Shown piece by piece: positions 21,835-35,600 of a stretch of 64,000 bases of DNA. Within the stretch, counting starts at the first letter, position 1. Each line of letters begins with the position of its first letter. The notes under the pieces were generated by a model. The model was not told where the DNA came from, ran no database searches, and was given only the letters and a program-made list of their open reading frames with translations. The position numbers were made by a program, and so were the translations under genes. The DNA is from Conchocele bisecta (Eukaryota; Mollusca; Bivalvia; Lucinida; Thyasiridae), in assembly GCA_029237695.1 (NCBI GenBank), contig CM055267.1:12613043-12677042 (forward strand), in the 5' to 3' direction.

Positions 21835-22465
21835 ATACTGGGTATGGGATCACATGGTCTATTGTTTTGTCTGCAGTAATGGCGGTGCCAATGAGGTCTC
21901 GGGTAAATCTTATTTTTCATAATTACAACTGCGGTTTCTTCCTTTTAACTCTTTGCATGCTAGCGGTGAAAATATCCACCAAACGAATTAGGAGTACCGT
22001 ATATGTTTTATTTCTCTGTTTTTATTTTCTGTAAATATGTCTTGAAATTTCATTAGAATTGTGTCCTCTGGACACAATTCTAATGAAATTCCAAGACATA
22101 TTCATGACACTTATAAGGAGAAATAAAAGAAAATATAATGAATTGTCATCTGCTATTTTTGAACTATTTATAGCCCACAAATTTCCCAGCATGCAAAGAG
22201 TTAATGATGACCATATTCCAGCCGTTAACACTATGACTCTGCCGATATCAAATTTAGCAACATTACTTACGTACATGTAGTTAGTCTGAACATTCTGCAG
22301 GGAAATTTAAATCGGACGGAATCAAACGTTGTTTAAACTTTGTCCGATTCTAATTTTAACGGAAAGAAAACGCAGTTGTATTGATGGAAAATAACCGCCA
22401 TTACTCCAAACAAAACAATAGACCACGTGATCCCATATACCCTGTATGTGATAATCGCAATTATG
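21835..22465. mobile_element. Inverted-repeat element holding a family-B MITE
   Basis: GGGTATGGGATCACATGGTC and CTGCAGTAATGGCGGT near the left are mirrored by ACCGCCATTACT and GACCACGTGATCCCATATAC near the right. The outer termini are not sharply defined. Confidence 0.6.
21945..22204. mobile_element. Family-B MITE (TTAA-flanked), nested
   Basis: TTAACTCTTTGCATGCTAGC to CCAGCATGCAAAGAGTTAA, centre GTGTCCTCTGGACAC. Orientation is opposite to the 14935 copy. Confidence 0.85.
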
Positions 22466-22473
22466 TATTGGTA

Positions 22474-22983
22474 TTAAAGGTACATGCCCACTCAGTAGGC
22501 ACAAACTGTTCTTTATATCAGAGACATCATCTGAGACATTGTCTGGCAAAATAAAAATTAATTCACCAGTACCCCACGTATTGATTGGCATTATTATACA
22601 TTTTATATCGGACGTAATTTTCCACACTGATATCAGGGGTGATAACTGTGTTTCCTTAAAATGTTAATGGACATTAATATTTATACTCTGTATTTATTTT
22701 TTGATGTGCAATTATCATACTTTATAATATGTCGAAAATATTATTTTTTCAGGTGACACATTTAATTAGTATAAATAAATAAAAAATATCATGCCTCATT
22801 TGCATATGGAAACCGCCTGATACCAACGCGCGTCACTATCAGTAAAATAAATATTACTAAATGATTATACCTGTATAGCGGCCACTCTTAATCTTTAGAA
22901 CTGGTGGAATAGTGACACAATATACACTTATTTAATTCCTATAAAGAACAGTTTGTGCCTACTGAGTGGGCATGTACCTTTAA
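22474..22983. mobile_element. Family-D MITE (TTAA-flanked, 510 bp)
   Basis: TTAA with AGGTACATGCCCACTCAGTA at the left and TACTGAGTGGGCATGTACCT with TTAA at the right: 20-bp perfect inverted termini. Confidence 0.88.
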
Positions 22984-23075
22984 ACATATACATGTACATG
23001 TATTATGTTGAACATTTGGCAAACATTACTGATTGCTATTGTTTACTTGCTAAAATCTTCCTTTGTTGACATATA

Positions 23076-23488
23076 CAGTGGAACCTCTCTAAACCAGACA
23101 CCCTGGCAGGTCCCCAGAGGGTCTGGTTCGGAGAGGCCCCATGTATGGCAGCGATATATCCACTTCAATTCATGTCCATGTGCATTCATAAATAAACGAT
23201 ACCACCAGAGATAACACTTAAACTCCTCAAGATTAACCCTTTCAACACCACAGGCTGGTATAGTGGTATTGGCAAACAGTGTAGATCCATATGAGCCGGC
23301 TCGTGACGAGCCTTCTCATCAGGATCTGCACTTTTTGCAAGTATTTTTCATAAATGGACTAGTCTGACAATCATTTTGTGACGATTGGATTGGTCCGGAA
23401 ACTAACATATCAAAATCCGTTCCAGTTACTTAGGGTGAAAGGGTTAATCGGGCTGATGAGTTCTGGGTGTCTAGTTTAGAGGTTATAC
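23076..23488. mobile_element. pogo/Tigger-like element with nested family-C MITE
   Basis: The left end is TA then CAGTGGAACCTCTCTAAACC and AGACACCCTGG. The right end GGGTGTCTAGTTTAGAGGTT is its diverged complement, followed by ATA. The MITE at 23233-23447 splits it. It ends 40 bp before RASSF exon a. Confidence 0.65.
23233..23447. mobile_element. Family-C MITE (TTAA-flanked), nested
   Basis: TTAACCCTTTCAACACCACA to TAGGGTGAAAGGGTTAA, core GAGCCGGCTCGTGACGAGCC. Confidence 0.88.
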
Positions 23489-23527
23489 AATATTTCAAAC
23501 ATTACCTAAATATATTGTCATTTTCAG

Positions 23528-23609
23528 GGGAGCCGAGCTGTTCAAGAGAGTAGAATCTTACAACGAGAACCACCAATCAAAGCGCGGCCAGACTCTCTCT
23601 CTAACAGAG
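23528..23609 (+). CDS. RASSF2/4/6: RASSF exon a (first recognised)
   Basis: Acceptor TTTTCAG precedes 23528 and donor GTGGGT follows 23609. One leading base completes a codon from a missing upstream exon, then 27 codons read GAELFKRVESYNENHQSKRG and on to LSLTE. This aligns with the ELLLHLKTYN-type N-terminal segment of RASSF2/4. A pogo-like repeat ends only about 40 bp upstream. Confidence 0.82.
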
Positions 23610-26600
23610 GTGGGTGCACTCGGGATTGGAGAAAATTCACATGATACCTCCCTCTCATTCTATTGTTAACTCTTTGCATGCTAGCGGTGAAAATATCCGC
23701 CAAACAAATTAGGAGTATATTTTTAGCTCACCTGAGCAAAGCTCATGTGAGCTATTGTTACCGCAATGTGTCCGTCCATCCGTCCGTCGTCCGTCCGTCC
23801 GTCCGCCGTCCGTCCGTCGTCCGTGAACATTTTCAAACGTCTTCTCCTCGGTAACCATTGGGCCTATAGTCACCAAACTTCATGGTCATGGTCGATAGGT
23901 AGGGGGACTACAAAATTGTTAAAATTACGTCATTATGTAATCCAAGATGGCCGCCATCTAAAAATAGCACAAATTCTTCAAAAATCTTCTTCGGGGTCAA
24001 AAATGGGCGTGGCCCGTGGGGTCAAATTGTGGTCAAATTTTATTTTTAACTGAATATGGTCATGTCATATATCAAATTGAAGGTATCAATGAGGCGATCA
24101 CTCTGGTGCATTTTTTGTCGAAATCGGATGGTTATGTCATCCAAGATGGCCACCGAAAGGTCAAAAGGTCGTTCTTTTATTAAAGATTTCAAAATTATTC
24201 TTCACATGAACCGCTTAGCCCATGGTAGCCAAACTTAAAAGTTATGGTCCATGGGTGAAGCCTTTTCAGATTTGTTAAAATGGAGGTCATCGCTAATCCA
24301 AGATGGCCGCCGTCTAAAAATAGCATAAATTTTTGAAAAATCTTCTTCTCATAAACCGCTAGCCGTATTACGACGAAACTTGGTAGGAATGATCGATGTA
24401 CAATGCTCTTTCAAAGTTGTTAAAATGGTGACCCCGGGGTCAAAAATGGGCGTGGTCCGTGGGGTCAAATTGGGGTCAAATTTTATTTTTGACCAAATAT
24501 GGTCATGTTATATATCAAATCGAAGGTATCAATGAGGCGATCACTCTGGTACATCTTTTTTCGAAATCGGATTGTTATGTCATCCAAGATGGCCACCGAA
24601 ATGTCGGTTTTACCCCGGGGTAAAAAATGGGCGTGGCCTGAATTAAGGTGGTACTCCATATAAAGCAGACAACCTAGGAGATCTCCGGGTAGCTGATTTA
24701 CAGGGGTACCACTATACATCAGTGAGGTTTTCTATACATCAGACATCCCGGGTGGCTGGTTTACAGGGGTACCACTCACAGTACATCCCGGGTGGCTGTT
24801 TACAAGGGTACCACATACATAGTGACTCGGGTGGTTTACAGGGGTACCACTATACATCGTGACATCCCGGGTGGCTGGTTTACAGGGTACCAATATCAGT
24901 ACACTTTGGGATATCGGGAGGCTGGTTTACAGGGGTACCACTATACATCAGTGACATCCCGGGTGGCTGGTTTACAGGGGTACCACTATACATCAGTGAC
25001 ATCCCGGGTGGCTGGTTTACAGGGGTACCACTATACATCAGTGACATCCCGGGGGGCTGGTTTATACAATCTACACTATACATATGACATCCCGGGTGGC
25101 TGGTTGGGGTACAGGGGTACACTATACATCAGTGACATCACGGGTGGCTGGTTTCAGGGTACTATAGCCCAGTTTTCAGGGGTGACATACCACGGGTGGT
25201 GGTTTACAGGGGTACCACTATATATCGAGGCTGATCCGTCCCGGTGGCTGTTTCAGGGGTACCGCTATACATCAGTGACATCCCGGGTGGCTGGTTTACA
25301 GGGGTACCATACATCAGTGACATCCCGGGTGGCTTTAGGGGTACTCAGACATCCCGGTGGCTGTACAGGGGTACCACTATACATCAGTGACATCCCGGGG
25401 TGGCAGGTTTACAGGGGTACCACTCATCGCATCATGACATCCCGGGTGGCTGTTTACAGGGGTACCACTATACATCAGTGACATCGGGAGGCCTGGTTTA
25501 CAGGGGTACCACTGATTTACATCAGGGGTGACATCCCGGGTGGCTGGTTTACAGGGGTACTATACACATCAGTGACATCCCGGGTGGCTTTACAGGGGTA
25601 CACTATGCATCATGACATCCCGGGTGGCTTGTACAGGGGTACCGCTACATCAGTGACATCCCGGGTGGCTGGTTTACAAGGGGTACCACTATACATCAGT
25701 GACATCCCGGGTGGCTTGTTTACAGGGGTACCACTATACATCAGTGACATCCCGGGTGGCTGGTTTACAGGGGTACCGCTATACATCAGTGACATCCCGG
25801 GTGGCTGGTTTACAGGGGTACCATTATACATCAGTGACATCCCGGGTGGCTGGTTTACAGGGGTACCACTATACATCAGTGACATCCCGGGTGGCTGGGT
25901 GGCTGGTTTACAGGGGTACCACTATACATCAGTGACATCCCGGGTGGCTTGTTTACAGGGGTACCACTATACATCAGTGACATCCCGGGTGGCTGGTTTA
26001 CAGGGTACCACTATACATGACATCCCGGGTGGCTTGTTTACAGGGGTACCACTATGCATCAGTGACATCCCGGGTGGCTGGTTTACAGGGGTACCACTAT
26101 ACATCAGTGACATCACGGGTGGCTGGTTTACAAGGGTACCACTATACATCAGTGACATCCCGGGTGGCTGGTTTACAGGGGTACCACTATACATCAGTGA
26201 CATCCCGGGGGTACTACTACTTACAGTGACACCCATGTAAACCATTGACCATGGGAGGTTCCAGGGTGTCTGGTTTACATGGAGTAGCGCTATACAACAA
26301 TGGTATATCTATATATATCAGGAGAAAGGCAATGTGCGGGTGCACGGCCCGCTCCACATCTACTGGGGCCTCAAGAAGCCAATCGTGCTGAAGCAGTATG
26401 ATGACAAGCCCTCGGTACCCGTGCCCATGCCCAAGAAAAGGTACAGCGTTGTTAACAACATCAACGATCTCGCTATTCTACCAGAATTCCAAATGGAGAA
26501 CAACGTAAGTACCGCTATATTTCGTGCCGAACATACTCCCATTTAATATATTAACCCTTAGAATGAGGGAAATCAAAAATAGCCGTCTGCTGTTGTTTTA

Positions 26601-29600
26601 CATTTTGTCTTCTATCTCAATAAAAACATGGTCTGGCAGCACTTTAGAATCATTTCCATTGGAAATGATTTTGAAGTGCTGTTAAACCATGTTTTTAATG
26701 AGAAGAATGGAGAAAATAAATCAGCAGATGACAAAATTTAATTCAGCATGGCAAGGGTTATTATTTTACAGTGAGGAAGGGCTTGATACTCTAGTGTACA
26801 GAACATTGGATTTGAAAACCGGATGTTGTGAGTTCAGTCTCACAATAGTCCAGAAAACATACATTCATAGCACTTCCATCCCATTCCATGTTCTTTCGGA
26901 TGAGACTTGAAATCATATATGTGACCTTAGCTGTTGCATGGAAATTTCACCTTCGCCTTATGATAATGAAAGGAGAGGAGCACAATGGCACTAATATATA
27001 CTTATAAGTACATGTATGATACGTAATATGGGACGACCATTTTGTTGACAATCTTTTTCTTTCTTGTACATGTACATGAAAGTCTCTATGATGTCACCAC
27101 TCATTTGAACCATCTTGAGAAGACAAATGAATGGTCACACATAATTTTGTTCATTAATAAGAAAAATAAAAGAAACGTGGTTGAAATCTTTTATAACAGC
27201 ACTCAGATTGATGAGGGTTATTAATTTTGTAATCTGGGAAATGCCACCCTCCACAGGTGAGGGTCTGGTCAGGAATACCAGGGCTAACAGCAGGTTTTTA
27301 GAGAAAATGTGTTCCCGTAGTGTCAGATCTACTATATTGGACCGTTGAATCACGACATTGAAAATAGGCTATTGTCAGTTATTTAATATTTAATTATCGA
27401 TATGCTTGGGGCCATTTAGTCTTGTATCCCCAAAATGTCATAAATCGTATTGATCCGTATTGATCCGTATTGGATGTGTTAGGCCCCAGAATGAGTCGTG
27501 AATTGTGGTTGTGACTGGGAAAATGTGGGTTATGGCCTTTGCTACCAGTGTATACCCAGACCAGCCTACTCTTCTGTGCAGTCTGATGAAGGCCTGCATT
27601 GTTCGCCATTCCGTCTGTGAACCCAATTTCTCCAGTCGCGACAACATTTCCCCTCCGTTGCAGGAAACAAAATGGCGGAGTGGTCTGGATGACAGCGTGC
27701 TATCCTCACCCGTGACCGACGTCGTCATGCGGCGTACCAACATCAGGAAGTCGAACACCGTTGCCTACCGCGGCGATCGCCCCAACAAGTGGAAACGCGC
27801 CTCGATCAATGGCCACATCTATAACTTTGATGTCAGTTCTCACACACATAAACATAAACTCCACATCAGGGGCCCGTTTCACTAAACGTCTTACAACTAA
27901 AATGTTTGTAAGTGCAAATTTAGGATCGTCTGGAAATTTCAATTGATGGATTTACATTTATTGAGCATAGGCTGCATATGCAGCCTATGCTCAATAAATG
28001 TAAATCCATAATTGTTTACAAGAAAACATTGTTAATGTGAAATTTACAGACTATCATAATTTTGCACTTACAAACATTTTAGTCGTACAAAGTTTAGTGA
28101 AACGGCCCCCTGAAACCTCCCTCCCAGCACTTAACAAACAAAATTTAGTAGCAATTGTTGTTGTAAAAGATTTTATGCGATGATTTTTTCACTTCCTTTT
28201 CAACATTTTGAAGCCAATTACAAACAATACCATGTTCTAGTAAATATGTGAATAACTTATTTTAACTAATTAATTAGGGAATATTAGAATTATACTCTCG
28301 AGGTTGTAATGAAATGTTTCCCAATAAACTCCTCCCAATAAATTCAGTATAATAATTATGCATGCATACTTTTAATCACATATGCAGTCGTTAGTTCTAT
28401 ATGAAATAATGCATTTGAGGAAAAATAAATGATTACTCCCTCAAAGTATACTTTGCTAGAAAAGCAATTTTGCTACAGATCGGAGGTTATCATTCATGAG
28501 TATGCTATCAGTAGCGTATTTCACCAACATTGCAAAGTATACTTTTCTAGCAAAGTATACTTTGAGGGAGTATAATCATTTATATTTCCGGAAATGCATT
28601 ATTTTATATAGAACTAACTAACATATATTTGATGATTAAAAATATGCAAAATTATTATACTGAATTTATTACATTATCACAGCCATTTTGGCTGTGATAA
28701 TGTAATAAATTCAGTATAATAAAAATTAATAAATTTCTCCTTCAATTGAAAATTCCTCCCTCAAAGTATACTTTGCTAGATAAGTATTCTTTGCAATTTT
28801 GATGAAATCGGCTACTGATCAGGAGCTACACTCGCCAAAAACAGCCCTTTTTTGTCTCGCCCACTTGCGGACAGCACGATATAGTCGGCACATTGGCATA
28901 CGTGTTGAGTTCCATGTGACGTACCGTGTTTTAGACGAGCGTGTTTACACCGGTGCTGGGCAGCTGTACGAGCGTTACCGTGGACAACAAGATGACCGTG
29001 CAGACCGTGATCACCACCCTGCTCGACAAGTTCAAGGTGAGTAACTCTTACATACTATCACAAGGGACATAACTGTGACAGGGACTTGATCCATGCGAGA
29101 CACGATCACACGATGATCACAACCATGTTTTCATTTGTGTAGGTTCTCATCAGCTATTACACTTGTATGAGATACACCATGTGATTTTGTACCTTCGGAC
29201 ATCTATGTAATTTTGTGAAATACGCTTACAAAATTTACAATATTTTCCGAAAATTTTGTCAACTTTTGAATTTATTATTTTACCGAAGGTACAAAATCAC
29301 ATGGCGTGTCTCATATGTGGCTGTGACTGGAAAAATGGGGCTTATTGAATTTGCGACCAGAGTATATCCAGATCAGCCTGTGTATCTGCACAGTCTGATC
29401 AGGATCAATGAGACGTGCCTCTTGCTTCTAACATACAATATACAAGGTACATGATCACGTCGTACTAACAACAACAACAAGTACTGAAACTTCCAGAATC
29501 CAGCTGATTCAAAGTACGTGTTCTTTTATATTGTCCTTATTATGTAACGGATTTTGATGAAATATGGCGCATCAGACGCATCTTGTTAAGCTGCATTTGG

Positions 29601-32600
29601 TGGTCTTTTTTTCGCCAAAACTTCTGTCGTTTTTGCGAAGAACCGATTTCAAATTGATTCTTCGCAAAATGACATAATTCTGTGTCAAACTCCATGGACC
29701 ACCAAATGCAGCTCTTGAAGATGAGTTTGCTGCTCCATATTTCATCAAAATCTGTTGCATATTAAGGAAAATATCAAATAATACTTACTTTGGAGTGGGC
29801 GACGTTGTTGTTGTTGTAACCACGTGATCATGCACCTTGATATAGATTGTTATCAGGCTACAGGAGTGTGATATTTGATCAGGAATTACACACAACCACA
29901 TATTTGTTCGTAATGTCCTGGATTCACACATGCATATGTCAATATGTCACACAGGATAGGGCCTTATGAAACGTAAACAATTTGAAATTTGCTAATACAT
30001 GTAACTGTAATTTGAGTGAATATCACTTTTATTTTATTTTCCTTAGTGATCATTTCAAATAGATTCCATCAGTCAATTTCCAAAATTTTAAATGAGAAAC
30101 TCATTCTGTGGTATAACCAATTATATTTCGTTCATGTTTGTTTTACTTACAGGTGGAAAATAAACCGCATGAATATGACCTGTGCATTATCACAGAAAAG
30201 GAAGGTAAGCTGGTTTTGTTACTGGTCGTTAGTGGGTGTTCTCGGGGTCCGCCATTGTACTATTCACCACAAACTGCTATTCATCGCCCATCAGTTGAAT
30301 CATTTGCCATTATAAATATGGTGGTGAATGGAGAAATGAGGCTTACGGAATTTGTGACCATTGTAGCTCCTGATCAAATATCACACTCCTGTAGCTTGAT
30401 AACTATGTAAATTCCTTGTTAGAAGCATGATGGGTAATTCATTGATGAAATGGCGAACAGTGCAGATCCTGATCAGACTGTGCGGATGCACAGTCTGATC
30501 TGGATCTACACTGGTCGCAAAATCCATAAGCCCCATTTCTCCAGTCACAACCACAAATATGTAACTAGCGAAGTGTAACTTATGACATTTGTGACCAAAC
30601 CCACATTTTTATGCCCCACCACGATAGTGGAGGAGGCATTTAGTGTTACCCTTGTCCGTCCATCCTGTCCGTCCCGTCCCGTCCCGTCCCGTCCCGTCCG
30701 TCCCGTCCCGTCCCGTCCCGTCCCGTCCGTCCTGTCCGTCCGTCCGTCCGTCCGTCCGTCCGTCCGTCCGTCCGTCACAAAACTTTAACACTCGGGTAAA
30801 TGTCTCAGAATTTCTTCATCCTTCGACCGATCTGCTTCATATTTCATATACACATTGCTCTGATGGTCCTCTACTGTCCTGTGCCAAATCCACGTTCGTC
30901 CTGCCCCCGCCAAGCCCAGGGTCAAGGTCACATACTTAGTGCTTCAAAAACTTTAACGCTCAGGTAAATATCTTATAATTTCTGTTGTCTTTCACGGATC
31001 ATCTTCATACGTCATATACGCATTGCTGTAATGGTCCTCTACCGCCCTGTGCCAAATCCACGTTCGTCCTGCCCCCGCCGAGCCCAGGGTCAAGGTCACA
31101 TACTTGGTGCTTCAAAAACTTTAACGCTCGCGTAAATATCTTATAATTTCTGTTTGCTTTCCCGGATCAGCTTCATATTTCATATACGCATTGCTCTGAT
31201 GGTCCTGTGCCAAATCCACGTTCGTCCTGCCCCTGCCGAGCCCAGGGTCAAGGTCACATACTTCGTGCTTCAAAAACTTTAACGCTCAGGTAAATATCTT
31301 ATAATTTCTGTTGTCTTTCACGGATCATCTTCATACTTCATATATGCATTGCTGTAATGGTCCTCTACTGCCCTGTGCCAAATCCACGTTCGTCCTGCCC
31401 CCGCTGAGCCCAGGGTCAAGGTCACATACTTGGTGCTTCAAAAACTTTAACACTCGGGTAAATATCTTATAATTTCTGTTTGCTTTCACCGATCACCTTC
31501 ATATTTCATATACGCATTGCTCTAATGGTCCTCTACTGTCCTGTGCCAAATCCACATTCGTCCTTCCCCTGCCAAGCCCAGGGTCAAGGTCACATACTTA
31601 GTGCTTCAAAAACTTTAACGCTCAGGTAAATATCTTATAATTTCTGTTTTCTTTCACGGATCAGCTTAATTCATTCTTCATATACACATTGCTCTAATGG
31701 TCCTCTACCGCCCTGTGCCAAATCCACGTTTCTCCTGCTCCAAGCCCAGGGTCAAGGTCACATACTTGGTTCTTCAAAAACTTTAACGCTCGGGTAAATA
31801 TCTTATAATTTCTGTTCCCTTCCACGGATCAGCTTCATACTTCATATACGCATTGCTATAATGGTCCTCTACCGCCCTGTGCCAAATCCACGTTCATCCT
31901 GCCCCCACCAAGCCCAGGGTGAAGGTCACATACTTGGTGCTTCAAAAACTTTAACGCTCAGGTAAAAAAAAAATTGACTTGGAATTTGGCCTCATTTATT
32001 ATCAAAGCGATATGTGGGGCATCCGTGTTCTATGAACACATTTTCTAGTTTTCAGGCAAATCATGCTCATATGAACAATTTGATTCATAAATACCATACA
32101 AATCATCACATTCATAAATACCATACAAATCATCACATTCATAAATACCATACAAATCATCACATTCATAAATACCTTACAAATCATCACATTCATAAAT
32201 ACCATACAAATCATCACATTCATAAATACCATACAAATTATCACATTCATAAATACCATACAAATCATCACATTCATAAATACCATACAAATCATCACAT
32301 TCATAAATACCATACAAATCATCACATTCATACCATACAAATCATCACATTCATAAATACCATACAAATCATCACATTCATAAATACCATACAAATCATC
32401 ACATTCATAAATACCATACAAATCATCACATTCATAAATACCTTACAAATCATCACATTCATAAATACCATACAAATCATCACATTCATAAATACCATAC
32501 AAATCACCACATTCTTCACATATCCAGTTCCTTTAAAATCACATTAACCCTTACACCGCTATCTTATTTTTTTTGTCGTCTGCTGTTTATTTTCTATTTT

Positions 32601-35600
32601 CCATTTCTATCATCAAAAACATGCTTTGACAACACTTTAGAATAATTTACAACATGCTTTGACAGCACTTCAAAATCATTTCCATTGGAAATGATTCTGA
32701 AGTGCTGTCAAAACATGTTTTTATTGAGAAATAAGGCAAGATATAAAAGCAACCGCAGACGACAATTGTTGTGAGTAGCGGTCTAAGGGTTAACATATTC
32801 CTCCTGCTAAATCCCCATAGAGAAATGTTTTTCCTACAAAATCAATAATCAACCAAATTTTATGAAATAAAAAAGTTAATATTGCTAAAATTGACTTAAA
32901 AGTAATTTAATAAAAAAGATTTGATTTTTGTTACGTTTACATCGTCGTAATGTCTAGCCACAAACATTGCTACATTTCTCTTTCAACTTGATTAACACAA
33001 GCAACTAAACTGCGAATTTTAAATCCACATTGTAAGGGATAGTGTTGTTCGGCAGGTGAGCGGTTGTTGAAGGAGACTGACATTCCACTGTTGGAGCGGC
33101 TGATGGTGGGGCCGACAGACTCTGTGAAGCTGTATATCCGTGACCGCCCTGTCCCCACCCTGCCGCGGCCACAGGCCTACATTCCAGAACCCAGCTCCCC
33201 CGAGGGTCCCCCACAGGACGTCCACCTGCCAGAGGAGGTCAGTCCGCTCTATAATTATGATGCACACCAGTATATGCAACTTCTCAGTTAGTGCGCTTAT
33301 CAGAGATTGCATTAACCCGGACAAACTATAATCCCGATAAATGCCACTAAGCCATGGGATATCCATTGTGGATACCGTATTTATACCGCAACCATTGCTC
33401 CATGTAGCATAATAAAGGGGGTTGAATAAATGTTGTTTATATCTGAAGTAACCTAATATACCTGAAGTAGCCTAATATACATGAAGTATCGATTTTGCCT
33501 TTACTTTTTCACCTTTGACCCCTAATCGCGGCCTATTGGTCAGTCTCAACAGCAAATTGAAGATGGCGGAGAATTTTAGAATCGAAATCGCTGTCGATTC
33601 AGTTGAATTTTTTCCATTTTTACAGTATATGCGACGTAACTAATGCCACTGACATGTCCATTATGATTGTAATGCTTATTGTGACAACTGTGGAGTCTAA
33701 TGCCTGCCAATATTCAAGTTCATCGCAAACAAATTGGAGATTTAATCAGATACAATACTGAATCTACCTGGCGTGAAAGCCGCCATTTTGCTTTGAATGA
33801 CGTTGCTAAATTTGTCACATATGGTGAGGGAATGAAGTCCAAACATGGCGTCATACACGTTCAATCAATTAAGTTTAGTATGCTAAATAAGTTATTTTAA
33901 CTTTATGTGAAAATAACATGTGTTGATCCTACTTTCCACGTTTCGATCCCCACGGATTGCATAGCCCCGGGGGCGTTTATTATAGTTAAGGTTGTCTAAA
34001 ACATCATATCCCAATGTGGATGTTGTGAATGATGTCAACCTGTTGTTGTCGTTATCGCTATTGTCAATGTTATGTTATAGGTGAAAAATAAGTCAAAGGG
34101 TTTAACGTCCCAGCAACAGCTGAGGTCATATAGAGACAGGACCACAGTTTAAAATATCACCCGACAGACCAGCTAGCTAGTGGGATGGAAATCAGACCAG
34201 TGGGATGGAAATACTATGAAAGTATTTTTGATGCCCAAGGCGAGGTTTGAACCCACATTCTCCACATTGGAAGTTGGTTTTCTAACCCCTGGGCACAACC
34301 CATCTGTTGTTGTAGGTGGAGCAGCTGGTCCAGATCCCAGAGCCGGTGCTCCGCGGTATACTGGAGAAGTTCTGCAATGACGAGGAGCTGGATGTTCGCA
34401 GGTTAAAGGCCAGGTGAGGCTCGGATGATCCGTGTATCCAGGGTCCAGGGTAGTAAATGTAGCAGGTGGAGTGACCAGTCTGAGACATTGTGGCTGTGAC
34501 TGGAGAAATGGGGCTTTTGTGGATATTCAATCTTCTGATCTTCTAGAGAGCACTCTTGAAGCCTGATAAGGATCAAAACTATAAATTATAAGCATTATGG
34601 GTGTTTCAGTGACTGAATGGCAAACAGTTCAGTCACAGCCACAATTTGATAAAAAGAACTTGAAACATCAGGAGTAACTTCCTTTAGAATAACTTTCGAC
34701 GTTTTCTCATTTATAGCTTTATAATGCATCTCAGGCCTGTTTATTAAACTGTAGACTGTCACTGCAGAAAAATACACACGCTGTCTCCCCTAACACCACC
34801 TTTGGGATACTGAAACACCTGATGTCACTTTACATATCACCTTCCATATTAAGCGAAGAATTGCTTCCATACTTGGACACGTCAATCATGTGAACATTTG
34901 TTTCACACTCGCGCAACCATTAACACGACCTTGGCCTTTGTCACCTTCGAAATGTCTCTGAAACACTTAGCCATTTTGTTACGTCATAAAGTTTGTAAGA
35001 GTTTCTCCAACATATCATCTTCCATATTAAGCGAAGAATTGCTTCCATACTTGGGACACTTGAATCACCTGAACATTTGTCACACACTCGCGCCACCATT
35101 AACACGACCTTGACCTTTGTCACCTTCGAAATGTCGCTGAAACACTTAGCCATTTTGTTTTGTGGCTTTTCCTCGTTTCTTGTTCTGTTTTATGGTCCAG
35201 TATGCCAGGGGGCATTTCCATGGTGTATATACATAATCTCCAGTTCATATATTGCCCTGTAGCATATTTCACCAACATTGCAAAGTATACTTATCTTGCA
35301 AAGTATACTTTGAGGGAGAAATTTTCAATTTTAGGATAAATTTATTATTTTTTATTATACTGAATTTATTACATTATCACAGCCATTTTGGCTGTGATAA
35401 TGTAATAAATTCAGTATAATAATTCTGCATACTTTTAATCATCAAATATATGCAGTCATTAGTTCTATGAGACATAATGCATTTCGGGAAAAATAAATGA
35501 TTGCTCCCTCAAAGTATACTTTGCTAGAAAAGTATACTTTGCAATGTTGGTGAAATAGGCTACAGATATTGTTCAAGTAGTTTTTGCCGACACATACCAA

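Noticed and set aside
21885..21905. ATGGCGGTGCCAATGAGGTC as the missing RASSF first exon
   Set aside because: It belongs to an inverted-repeat element mirrored at about 22400, and its peptide has no RASSF similarity.
24792..26240. Open frames of 222-229 codons on + and matching frames on -
   Set aside because: The 45-bp unit equals 15 codons, so frames stay open by periodicity on both strands. They lie in an RASSF intron.
27505..27663. N-terminal part of the 126-codon frame before RASSF exon c
   Set aside because: It is family-E MITE sequence upstream of the CAG acceptor at 27661-27663; exon c should begin at 27664.
28799..29044. 81-codon frame over RASSF exon d
   Set aside because: Wrong frame; the RASSF reading in the adjacent frame has homology and matching splice phases.
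32002..32547. Open frames of 177 and 139 codons
   Set aside because: The 27-bp unit equals nine codons; the peptides only repeat HKYHTNHHI or MVFMNVMIC.
33005..33366. Antisense frames of 62-115 codons over RASSF exon f
   Set aside because: They are shadows of the GC-rich coding exon; no homology was seen.
34095..34300. A functional tRNA gene (B-box-like GGTTCAAACC)
   Set aside because: No cloverleaf or A box could be built; the sequence recurs as a dispersed repeat, so it is treated as SINE-like.
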